Source: Cytophagaceae bacterium (GTDB lineage Bacteria > Bacteroidota > Bacteroidia > Cytophagales > Spirosomataceae). From it: 54,325 nt of DNA. The position numbers and the translations under genes were made by a program. The notes beneath the pieces are model-generated. The model searched no databases and was not told the DNA's origin. It saw only the letters and a program-made list of their open reading frames with translations. Each line of letters opens with the position of its first letter. The first letter of the stretch is position 1. Where the stretch lies: contig CANLVU010000006.1 of NCBI GenBank assembly GCA_947494535.1, forward strand, positions 1-54,325. Reading direction: 5' to 3'. Shown one piece after another: positions 8,281-17,026 of this stretch.

Positions 8281-9389
8281 AAATTGGAGTTTTAACTAGT
8301 TCAAGAGCTGATTATGGAATTTATTTGCCATTGCTTTTAAAGCTTAAAGCTGATCCATTTTTTGAATTAGAGATAATTGCTTTTGGAACACACCTATCAA
8401 AATTTCATGGCTTTACAATTACTGAAATTGAACAAAACGGATATAATGTTATTCACAAAATCTCCTCTCTATTGTCAAATGATGATGAGCAATCTATTGC
8501 AACTTCGTATGGATTAACTGCAGTCAAATTTGCTGATTTTTGGCAGTCGAATAAATACGATTTAGTTTTTTGTTTAGGTGATCGATTTGAAATGAGCGCT
8601 GCTGTCCAAGCAGGAATTCCATTTGGTGTTAAATTCGCACATATTCATGGAGGAGAAACAACTTTAGGCGCAATTGATAATATTTATCGACATCAAATAA
8701 CAATTGCTTCTATCTTACATTTTAGTGCAGCATCATCATTTTCTGAAAAAATCACAGAACTAATTGGTAATAGTAATGGAGTGCATACAGTGGGATCCCT
8801 AAGCTTAGATGGGATTGAAAGTTTTAAACCTATTGAAAAATCACTTTTTTACGATCGCTTCAAAATACCATACCAAGAATTTGCCCTAGTAACTTTTCAC
8901 CCTGAGACAATTGCCACGCAATTAAATAAGGAATATGCAATTGAAATGAGATTAGCTCTTGCTCAAATTGCTAAAAAGCTACTTTTAGTTATTACAATGC
9001 CTAATGCTGATACGATGGGATCAGTTTATAGAAAAGAAATAGCGAAATTAAAAGAGGAATACCCTGAGAGGGTATTGTGTGTAGAAAACTTTGGAAAGGA
9101 AAACTATTTTAGCGCGATGTATTATTCCAAAGTGCTTATTGGTAATACTTCTAGTGGCATAATTGAGGCGGCCTCTTTTGGTAAATATGTTGTGAATGTT
9201 GGAGAAAGGCAAAAAGGACGTTTGCAAAGTGACAATATTATTAATGCCTCATTTAACTGTCAAAATATAGTTAAAGCAGTTGACAAAGCGCTAGTTAACA
9301 ATATATTTGATGGTATAAATAATTATTACAATAAACATTCAGCCGATTTAATAACAAACCAGATCAAGCAATTCAATGAGATCCTATAA
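8277..9389 (+). CDS. legG: UDP-N-acetylglucosamine 2-epimerase, hydrolysing (NeuC/LegG)
   Basis: GVLTSSRADYGIYLPLLLKLK...GDRFEM...HIHGGETTLGAIDN...GNTSSGIIEAASFGKYVVNVGERQKGR. Confidence 0.92.
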   Translation: MKIGVLTSSRADYGIYLPLLLKLKADPFFELEIIAFGTHLSKFHGFTITEIEQNGYNVIHKISSLLSNDDEQSIATSYGLTAVKFADFWQSNKYDLVFCLGDRFEMSAAVQAGIPFGVKFAHIHGGETTLGAIDNIYRHQITIASILHFSAASSFSEKITELIGNSNGVHTVGSLSLDGIESFKPIEKSLFYDRFKIPYQEFALVTFHPETIATQLNKEYAIEMRLALAQIAKKLLLVITMPNADTMGSVYRKEIAKLKEEYPERVLCVENFGKENYFSAMYYSKVLIGNTSSGIIEAASFGKYVVNVGERQKGRLQSDNIINASFNCQNIVKAVDKALVNNIFDGINNYYNKHSADLITNQIKQFNEIL

Positions 9390-10425
9390 AGAACATTTAA
9401 TCTTAAACGGGAGCACTATAAAACAGGCGCTTGGCGTACTTAATGATTTATCGCAGGATGCTATTTTATTTGTTGTTGATGATAATGACAAATTAATTGG
9501 TTCATTAACGGATGGTGATGTGAGACGTGGTTTATTGAATGATTTTACAGTAGAAAATAAAATCGAAGAAATTATCCAGCCGAATCCTAGATATATAAGA
9601 AAAGGAAATTATGATATTCAAAAAATTATCAAATACCGGGAAGAAGAATACAGAGTAATTCCTGTTTTAGACGATAATGATGTTGTCATAAATGTGATTA
9701 ATTTTAGATATATAAAATCTTATTTGCCAATTGATGCTGTGATTATGGCAGGAGGTAGAGGCCAGAGGTTACAACCATTAACTGATACTACGCCAAAACC
9801 TTTATTAAAAATTGGGAATAAGCCCATAATGGAACACAATTTGAACCGGTTAGCCATGTATGGAATCGATGATTTTTGGGTGTCAGTAAAATATTTAGGG
9901 GAACAAATTGAAGGTTATTTTGGATCAGGAAAACAAAAAAATATTAACATTGAATATGTTTGGGAAAATGAACCACTAGGAACTATTGGTGCTGTTTCTC
10001 AAATATCAAATTTCAAGCATGATTATGTGTTAGTTACGAATTCTGATCTACTAACAAATATTGATTACGAACAATTCTTTTTAGAATTTATTAAGCAAGG
10101 TGCAGATTTGGCTGTATTGACCATTCCATATCATGTAGCGATACCTTATGCTGTGCTAGAAACTGAAAAGGGGGAGGTGAAAAGTTTCAAAGAAAAGCCT
10201 ACCTATACTTATTATTCAAATGGGGGTATTTATTTGATGAAGAAAGAGATGATTAACTTAATTCCTCAAAGTCAATTTTATAATGCTACTGATTTAATGG
10301 AAGACTTGATTAATCAAAATAAAAAAATTATTTCATTTCCATTTTCAGGCTATTGGTTAGATGTGGGTAAGCACGAAGATTTTGAAAAGGCTCAAATTGA
10401 CATTAATAATATTAAATTTCAATGA
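9376..10425 (+). CDS. ptmE: CBS-domain plus nucleotidyltransferase (PtmE-like, GDP-GlcN type)
   Basis: N-terminal CBS pair (FVVDDNDKLIGSLTDGDVRRGLL), then VIMAGGRGQRLQPLTDTTPKPLLKIGNKPIMEH nucleotidyltransferase. Confidence 0.85.
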   Translation: MRSYKEHLILNGSTIKQALGVLNDLSQDAILFVVDDNDKLIGSLTDGDVRRGLLNDFTVENKIEEIIQPNPRYIRKGNYDIQKIIKYREEEYRVIPVLDDNDVVINVINFRYIKSYLPIDAVIMAGGRGQRLQPLTDTTPKPLLKIGNKPIMEHNLNRLAMYGIDDFWVSVKYLGEQIEGYFGSGKQKNINIEYVWENEPLGTIGAVSQISNFKHDYVLVTNSDLLTNIDYEQFFLEFIKQGADLAVLTIPYHVAIPYAVLETEKGEVKSFKEKPTYTYYSNGGIYLMKKEMINLIPQSQFYNATDLMEDLINQNKKIISFPFSGYWLDVGKHEDFEKAQIDINNIKFQ

Positions 10426-11111
10426 GAATTTTATATCTAATACCTGCTAGAAAAGGTTCCAAGGGTTTACCAGGTAAGAATATTAAATTTCTAGGTGACA
10501 AACCATTGATTGAGTACTCAATTGATTTCGCTTTGAATAATTTAAAGTTTGATGACGAATTGTGTATTTCTACCAATGATGAAGCTGTTATTGAAATTGC
10601 TAAATCTAAAGGAATATCCATTCCATTCATTAGGCCAGAAGAGTTGGCAAATGATAATTCTTCTAGCTATGATGTGATTATTCATGCAATAAATCAGTAT
10701 GAAAAGTTAAATCAAACATTTGATGCAGTATTATTATTGCAACCCACGTCACCTTTTAGAATTCAAGATGATTTTGCTCGCTTAATCAAGGAGTACAACT
10801 TTGAAATAGACATGGTAGTTAGTGTTAAATTGGCAAAAGAAAATCCATATTTTACGCTTTTTGAAGAAAATAGTAATGGGTTTCTAAATAAAAGTAAAGT
10901 AGGAAATTTTGAAAGAAGACAAGACTGTCCTAGAGTATATGCATTTAATGGTTCAATGTATTTGATTAATGTAGAATCGATTAAAAAATCAAGAATTGCA
11001 GAATTAAAAAGTATAAAAAAAATAATAATGCCAGAAGAGCGAAGTGTTGATATAGATACATTAGCAGATTGGGCATTAGCAGAATTTTATTTAAAAAATG
11101 AAAACAGTTAG
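10422..11111 (+). CDS. legF: CMP-N-acetylneuraminate/legionaminate cytidylyltransferase
   Basis: LIPARKGSKGLPGKNIKFLGDKPLIEYSI...LQPTSPFR. Confidence 0.92.
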   Translation: MRILYLIPARKGSKGLPGKNIKFLGDKPLIEYSIDFALNNLKFDDELCISTNDEAVIEIAKSKGISIPFIRPEELANDNSSSYDVIIHAINQYEKLNQTFDAVLLLQPTSPFRIQDDFARLIKEYNFEIDMVVSVKLAKENPYFTLFEENSNGFLNKSKVGNFERRQDCPRVYAFNGSMYLINVESIKKSRIAELKSIKKIIMPEERSVDIDTLADWALAEFYLKNENS

Positions 11112-11943
11112 AATTATACCGCGATTGGATATTAAAGGTCCTAATTTAGTGAAAGGTATTCATCTGGAGGGTTTACGTGTGTTAGGCAAACCATCAGATT
11201 TTGCCAAATACTATTATGAACAAGGTGCTGATGAACTAATGTTTATGGATGTTGTAGCTTCTCTTTATGAACGGAATAGTTTGCATGATATTATTTCAGA
11301 AACAGCAAAGAGCATTTTTATTCCAATTACTGTTGGAGGTGGATTGCGTTCTATTTCAGATATAAAAGAGGTACTTAGGGTTGGTGCTGATAAAGTTTGT
11401 CTTAATACTGCAGCAATCAAGAATCCTCAATTAATCAAAGATGCTTCACGAATGTTTGGATCCTCTACAATTGTAGTTGCAATAGAAGCTATTAAAGAGA
11501 GTAATGGAAAATATTTAGCATACACCGATAATGGGAGAGAGTATACCGGTGTCGATGTCTTTGAATGGGCTCAAAAAGTTGCAGAATTAGGCGCAGGGGA
11601 GATCGTAATTACATCAGTTGATAAAGAAGGAACTGGACAGGGATACGATTTAGAGTTGGTATCCAAGATTACTAATTTAGTTGGAATTCCAGTAATAGTA
11701 CATGGAGGAGCAGGTAAGCAAGATCATGTTGTTGATGTATTAAAAGATTGTAATATAAGTTCAGCGATGATTTCGTCCCTTTTTCATTATCATTTCATTA
11801 AAGAAAATGAATCGCATGCTTCTGTTTTAGAAGGTAATGTTGAGTTTTTGAACCAAAAAAGAAGTTTTCATACATTTGAGCCATGTTCTATTGAAGATGT
11901 AAAAAGAGAATTAAAACGTAACCAGATTGATTGCAGATTATAA
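11098..11943 (+). CDS. HisF-like protein of glycan amidotransferase module 1 (281 aa)
   Basis: HisF fold: RIIPRLDIKGPNLVKGIHLEGLR...VGGGLRS...GAGEIVITSVDKEGTGQGYDLEL; sits between legF and HisH-like gene. Confidence 0.9.
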   Translation: MKTVRIIPRLDIKGPNLVKGIHLEGLRVLGKPSDFAKYYYEQGADELMFMDVVASLYERNSLHDIISETAKSIFIPITVGGGLRSISDIKEVLRVGADKVCLNTAAIKNPQLIKDASRMFGSSTIVVAIEAIKESNGKYLAYTDNGREYTGVDVFEWAQKVAELGAGEIVITSVDKEGTGQGYDLELVSKITNLVGIPVIVHGGAGKQDHVVDVLKDCNISSAMISSLFHYHFIKENESHASVLEGNVEFLNQKRSFHTFEPCSIEDVKRELKRNQIDCRL

Positions 11944-12599
11944 TGGATAATAATTTAAAAAAAGTAGTAATAATTGATTACCAGCTAGGTAATCTATTTA
12001 GTGTCAAACAAGCATGTGACACTGTAGGCATGAATGCTCTGATAAGTTCAAACAGTGAAGATGTATTAAATGCAGACGCATTGATTTTACCTGGGGTTGG
12101 AGCATTTATTGAGGCGATGAATAATTTGAAAAAATTCGGACTAGACGTTGCAATTCAAAATAAAGTAACAAGAGGTACACCTATTTTTGGAATATGTTTA
12201 GGGCAACAATTGTTGTTTACTGAAAGTGAGGAGTTTGGTGCCGGCAAAGGCTTAGATTTGATTTCAGGTATTATAAAACGTTTTCCTGAAGCCATTATTG
12301 AACGAAAAGTTAAGGTGCCTCATATTGCTTGGAATACAGTTTTCAAATTAAATCAAGAATGGGACAACTCAGCATTAATTGATTTGAATAATAACGATTT
12401 TATGTATTTCATACACTCTTATTATGTAAAACCTAGTGATGATGATTGCGTTTTGACACTTACAAATTATGATGGAATTGAGTTTTGTTCTTCGATTTTG
12501 AAAAATAATATTTTTGCAACACAATTTCATCCAGAAAAAAGTGCTGATAAAGGAATATCGATATATAAAAATTGGGCTTTAATTAATAACTTATTATAA
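11943..12599 (+). CDS. HisH-like glutamine amidotransferase, module 1
   Basis: GICLGQQLLF nucleophile Cys; QFHPEKS His/Glu; starts within the hisF-like stop codon. Confidence 0.93.
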   Translation: MDNNLKKVVIIDYQLGNLFSVKQACDTVGMNALISSNSEDVLNADALILPGVGAFIEAMNNLKKFGLDVAIQNKVTRGTPIFGICLGQQLLFTESEEFGAGKGLDLISGIIKRFPEAIIERKVKVPHIAWNTVFKLNQEWDNSALIDLNNNDFMYFIHSYYVKPSDDDCVLTLTNYDGIEFCSSILKNNIFATQFHPEKSADKGISIYKNWALINNLL

Positions 12600-13831
12600 T
12601 GGCAGAAAATAAAAAATTAGAGGCATATTACGGGTTGCCAGAGGAAGTTGCATTTTGTTCAAAATGTGTTATGTCTAATCAAAGACCAACTTCAGCAGTT
12701 GAATTTAAACATACAAAAGACAGTAAAAAAACCACCATGAACTTTGATGACGAAGGTGTTTGTGATGCTTGTCGAACTGCAGAAATTAAGGACAATATTG
12801 ATTGGGGAATGCGCGAGGATGAATTAATCAAATTATTGGATAAGCATCGCAAAAATGACGGTTCTTATGATTGCTTAGTCCCAGGTAGCGGAGGTAAAGA
12901 CAGTGCTTATCAAGCTCACGTTTTGAAGTATAAATACAATATGAATCCTCTTACTGTCACTTGGCCACCAATATTGTATACTGATTATGGTTTGCAAAAT
13001 TGGAAAAATTGGTTGGATAGTGGTTTTGATAATATTTCCTTCTACCGTAACGGAAAGGTTATGAAATTACTTACTAGATTGTCGATTGAGAATTTATTGC
13101 ATCCTTTCCAAACGTTTATTTTAGGCCAAAAAAATCTAGCCCCTAAAATCGCTGCTCAACATGGAATTAATTTGATCTTTTATGGAGAGAATGAAGCTGA
13201 ATACGGGAATCCTTTGGCCGATAATATGTCATCACTAAGAGATAAGTCATATTTTAGTTTTGATCATCTAGACGATGTCTATTTGGCAGGTGTTTCCATA
13301 AAAGAATTATTGGAAAAGTACGATGTTAGATTAAGTGATTTAATGGCATTTTTGCCTCCTAAAGTTGAAGATTTAGAGAAAGCAAATATCGAAGTGCATT
13401 ATTTAGGGTATTATTTAAAGTGGACACCACAGGAGGTATACTATTACGCTGTAGAGAATACGGGATTTAAAGCAAGGCCGCATAGAACTCAAGGAACATT
13501 TAGTAAGTATAGCGGAATTGATGACAAAATAGACGATCTACATTTCTATACAACATTTATAAAATTTGGAATTGGAAGAGCAACTTACGATGCTGCACAA
13601 GAAATTAGAAATAGACATTTGACAAGAGAAGAAGGTGTGGCATTAGTTAACCGTTTTGATGGAGAGTTTCCTGACAGATATTTTAATGATATAATGGAAT
13701 ATATTGGAATGAAACCTGATTATTTTCATGAACTGTGCAATAAATTTAGATCCCCTCATCTTTGGGGAAAAGATATTAATGGTAATTGGAAACTGAGACG
13801 TAATGTGGCAAAAACTGGTTTAGATGATTAA
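12599..13831 (+). CDS. N-acetyl sugar amidotransferase (PseA/PtmG/WbpG superfamily)
   Basis: N-terminal CSKCVMSNQRP...CDAC putative Zn motif and PP-loop PGSGGKDSAY; 410 aa. Confidence 0.88.
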   Translation: MAENKKLEAYYGLPEEVAFCSKCVMSNQRPTSAVEFKHTKDSKKTTMNFDDEGVCDACRTAEIKDNIDWGMREDELIKLLDKHRKNDGSYDCLVPGSGGKDSAYQAHVLKYKYNMNPLTVTWPPILYTDYGLQNWKNWLDSGFDNISFYRNGKVMKLLTRLSIENLLHPFQTFILGQKNLAPKIAAQHGINLIFYGENEAEYGNPLADNMSSLRDKSYFSFDHLDDVYLAGVSIKELLEKYDVRLSDLMAFLPPKVEDLEKANIEVHYLGYYLKWTPQEVYYYAVENTGFKARPHRTQGTFSKYSGIDDKIDDLHFYTTFIKFGIGRATYDAAQEIRNRHLTREEGVALVNRFDGEFPDRYFNDIMEYIGMKPDYFHELCNKFRSPHLWGKDINGNWKLRRNVAKTGLDD

Positions 13832-14321
13832 ATTACTATTGGGGTTGCTTTTTATAAAATTCGAAATTTTTAAAAATCAATGTATATATTCATTATTTAT
13901 AAAAAAGTATAAAATTAATAATACTTTTAGATTTAATGGTAGCAACATTTTGTTTTATGGCGAGGGCGATATTGAAATTGGGCATAATTCATACATTGGA
14001 GAGCTTTCAACTATTCAAGCAGTAAAAGGCTTTAAAGTTAAAATTGGAAGTAATTGTCAAATAAGTCATAATGTTAGGATTTATACAGAGACGGATATTT
14101 CTAATCAAGATTTTTCACTTGATGTTAGATTAACAAAGAAAGGTAATGTGATAATAGGAAGCTACGTGTGGATAGGAGCTAATGTTTTAATTGTTCCAGG
14201 TGTTGTAGTTGGTGATAATTCAATAATTGGAGCAAATAGTGTGGTTACCAAAAATATCGAAGAAAATGCAATCGTAGGTGGAGTCCCTGCTAGAGTTTTA
14301 ACAAAGAAAAATACGCAATAA
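13824..14321 (+). CDS. Acyltransferase, hexapeptide repeat (LbH/maltose acetyltransferase-like)
   Basis: VIIGSYVWIGANVLIVPGVVVGDNSIIGANSVVTKNIEENAIVGGVPARVL. Confidence 0.88.
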   Translation: MIKLLLGLLFIKFEIFKNQCIYSLFIKKYKINNTFRFNGSNILFYGEGDIEIGHNSYIGELSTIQAVKGFKVKIGSNCQISHNVRIYTETDISNQDFSLDVRLTKKGNVIIGSYVWIGANVLIVPGVVVGDNSIIGANSVVTKNIEENAIVGGVPARVLTKKNTQ

Positions 14322-14324
14322 ATT

Positions 14325-15620
14325 ATGTCAAAAGTATTAGAATCATATTATAATAAAAAAAAAATAATTTCTGTAACAGGATTAGGATATGTTGGATTAC
14401 CTCTTGCTTTAGAATTTGCTAAATATTTTAAAGTAATTGGGTTTGATATTAATTCTTCTAGAATAGAATTAATGAAAAAGAAGATAGACCCCTCGAATGA
14501 GCTTGATTCTAATGTTTTTGATGGGTGCGATATTTTGTTTACATCAGATTTGGAGGATTTAAAGAAAGCACATTTCCATATAGTAGGTGTACCAACAGAT
14601 ATTGATGAAAATAAAGTTCCCAATCTAAACCCATTATTGAATGCTTCAAGAAGTGTAGCTTTAGCTTTAAAAAAAGGAGATTATGTTGTTTTTGAATCAA
14701 CCGTATATCCTGGTTGTACAGAAGAAGATTGTATCCCCATTTTAGAAAATATTTCAGGATTAAAAGGAGGAGTTGATTTTAAATTTGGATATAGCCCAGA
14801 ACGAATTGTACCTGGAGATAAAGTGAAAACACTTACTAATATACTGAAAATTGTTTCGGGGAATGATCAAGAGGCTTTGGATTTGATTTCAGAGATATAT
14901 GGTACTATTATCAAGGCAGGGTTACACAAAGCTGAGTCAATAAAGGTCGCAGAAGCAGCTAAAGTTATCGAAAATACACAAAGAGATATAAATATTTCAT
15001 TGATGAATGAACTCGCTATCATCTTTGATAAGATGGGTATTGATACGAAATCAGTTATAGAAGCAGCAGGGACCAAATGGAATTTTCATAAATATCAGCC
15101 TGGATTAGTAGGAGGACATTGTATAAGTGTAGATCCATTTTATCTTATGCATAAAGCTAGACAGATCGGGATAGACCCACAAGTTATTGCTGCAGGAAGA
15201 AGAGTTAATGATTTTATACCTAGCTTCATTGCTAAAAGAATAGTTCAGGCTCTTATTGAGAAAGATAAAAATCCTGCAAAAGCTAAAGTTTTGGTTATGG
15301 GGATTACATTTAAAGAGGATGTTTCTGATATTAGAAACTCAAAAGTTGTAGATTTAATTGAGGAGTTACTTGATTATTCAATTAAAGTAGATGTTGTAGA
15401 TCCACATGGATGCCCTAATGAAATTGTTAATGAGTATAAAATTAGAATAATTGATGAACCCGCTGGAAAATATGATATTATTGTATTAGCAGTCGGACAT
15501 CAAGAGTATATTAAATTGATGCCAGAAGATTTTCAAAAATTCTCAAAAGACGAAGTCCATATGTTTGATATAAAGGGGGTATTGGAAAGGGCAAATTTTA
15601 AAAATTATTGGCGATTATAA
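14325..15620 (+). CDS. Nucleotide-sugar dehydrogenase (WbpA/TviB/WbpO-like UDP-HexNAc 6-dehydrogenase)
   Basis: ISVTGLGYVGLPLALEFAKYFKVIGFDIN...ESTVYPGCTEE...GYSPERI.PGD...GGHCISVDPFYL. Confidence 0.93.
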   Translation: MSKVLESYYNKKKIISVTGLGYVGLPLALEFAKYFKVIGFDINSSRIELMKKKIDPSNELDSNVFDGCDILFTSDLEDLKKAHFHIVGVPTDIDENKVPNLNPLLNASRSVALALKKGDYVVFESTVYPGCTEEDCIPILENISGLKGGVDFKFGYSPERIVPGDKVKTLTNILKIVSGNDQEALDLISEIYGTIIKAGLHKAESIKVAEAAKVIENTQRDINISLMNELAIIFDKMGIDTKSVIEAAGTKWNFHKYQPGLVGGHCISVDPFYLMHKARQIGIDPQVIAAGRRVNDFIPSFIAKRIVQALIEKDKNPAKAKVLVMGITFKEDVSDIRNSKVVDLIEELLDYSIKVDVVDPHGCPNEIVNEYKIRIIDEPAGKYDIIVLAVGHQEYIKLMPEDFQKFSKDEVHMFDIKGVLERANFKNYWRL

Positions 15621-15686
15621 TTTAAAATTTTAATTTATCGGGAGTTTTATTTCATTTAATTTATGGATAATGATATTTGATTTTTA

Positions 15687-16979
15687 ATGGCAGTTAAATT
15701 TTTTAAATCTTCCTTGTTTAAATCATCGGGTATTTATTCGATTTCTTCAATTATTAGCGCGAGTATTCCTTTTTTATTTATTCCATATTTGACTAGAGTT
15801 TTTTCGCCTCACGATTATGGTGTACTTTCAATGGCCGTGATAATTATTAATATAATATCTCCATTGATAGGACTTAGTGCAAATGCGGCGATACATCGTA
15901 AATTTTTTGATTTAGATAAATCTATAGATTTATCACGATACATTGGCAATGTATTCATCCTTTTATTTTTTAATTTTTTAATTTTTTTAATAATATTTTT
16001 ATTAATCGGTAAGTACGTTAGTGAGTATACATTAGTTCCTTATTGTTGGTTATTATTAGTTTTACTAATAGCAGTTTGTCAGTTTATCACCACTATTTTA
16101 TTAACTATATGGCAGGTTAATCTAAAATCTGTAAAGTATGGGATTTTACAAGTTTTCCAATCTTTACTGAATATTGGATTCACCTTTTTATTTATTTATA
16201 TATATAATTTAGGTTGGCAAAGTCGTATTTTGGGGCAATTAATAGCTGTATCAGTGACAGCTTTAATTAGTTTGGCAATTATAATTAAATATAAATATGT
16301 TAGATTTATTTATAATAAAGATGATTTATTAGATATATTGAAATTCAGCCTCCCATTAATACCTCATAATCTTGGCACATTGGTTATTGGATTTACCGAT
16401 CGAATATTAATAACAAATTTAATTAATGTAACAGAGACTGGTGTGTATACAGTCGCATTTCAAATTGGAAGTGTTTTGGGATTAGTTAATGCGGCTTTTA
16501 TTAATGCTTATGTACCGTGGCTTTATGATAAACTTAATCTCAACAATTTTTCAATTAAGTTAAAAATTGTAAAGCTAACCTATTTTTATTTTTTAGCTTT
16601 GATTATAATAGTATTATTTTCAATATACTTTTTACCTCTAATTTTATCAATTCTATTAGGAAAGGCTTATGTCAGTGCTAATCAATTTGTTTTATGGATT
16701 ATTTTAGGATATGCATTTAATGGAATGTATCTAATGGTTTGTGGTTTTATATTCTATGTAAGAAAAACTAAATTATTGTCTATAATAACAGTTATTACAT
16801 CAATTATCAATTTCCCACTATGTTATTTTCTTTTAATTAATTATGGAACAATAGGAGCTAGTATTTCCATGTCATTAATTTATTTTATCTCTTTCATTGC
16901 TACTTGGTATTTAAGTAATAAAGTATACGAGATGCCTTGGTTGGCCCCTTTTCGTTTTATAAAAATATTGAAAATATAA
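15687..16979 (+). CDS. Wzx-like polysaccharide flippase
   Basis: Multi-TM; GIYSISSIISASIPFLFIPYLTRVFSPHDYGVLSMA typical of O-antigen translocases. Confidence 0.9.
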   Translation: MAVKFFKSSLFKSSGIYSISSIISASIPFLFIPYLTRVFSPHDYGVLSMAVIIINIISPLIGLSANAAIHRKFFDLDKSIDLSRYIGNVFILLFFNFLIFLIIFLLIGKYVSEYTLVPYCWLLLVLLIAVCQFITTILLTIWQVNLKSVKYGILQVFQSLLNIGFTFLFIYIYNLGWQSRILGQLIAVSVTALISLAIIIKYKYVRFIYNKDDLLDILKFSLPLIPHNLGTLVIGFTDRILITNLINVTETGVYTVAFQIGSVLGLVNAAFINAYVPWLYDKLNLNNFSIKLKIVKLTYFYFLALIIIVLFSIYFLPLILSILLGKAYVSANQFVLWIILGYAFNGMYLMVCGFIFYVRKTKLLSIITVITSIINFPLCYFLLINYGTIGASISMSLIYFISFIATWYLSNKVYEMPWLAPFRFIKILKI

Positions 16980-17026
16980 ATAATAAATAAGTAGTATTTG
17001 TTTAGATTAAAGAAATTAAAAATGCT

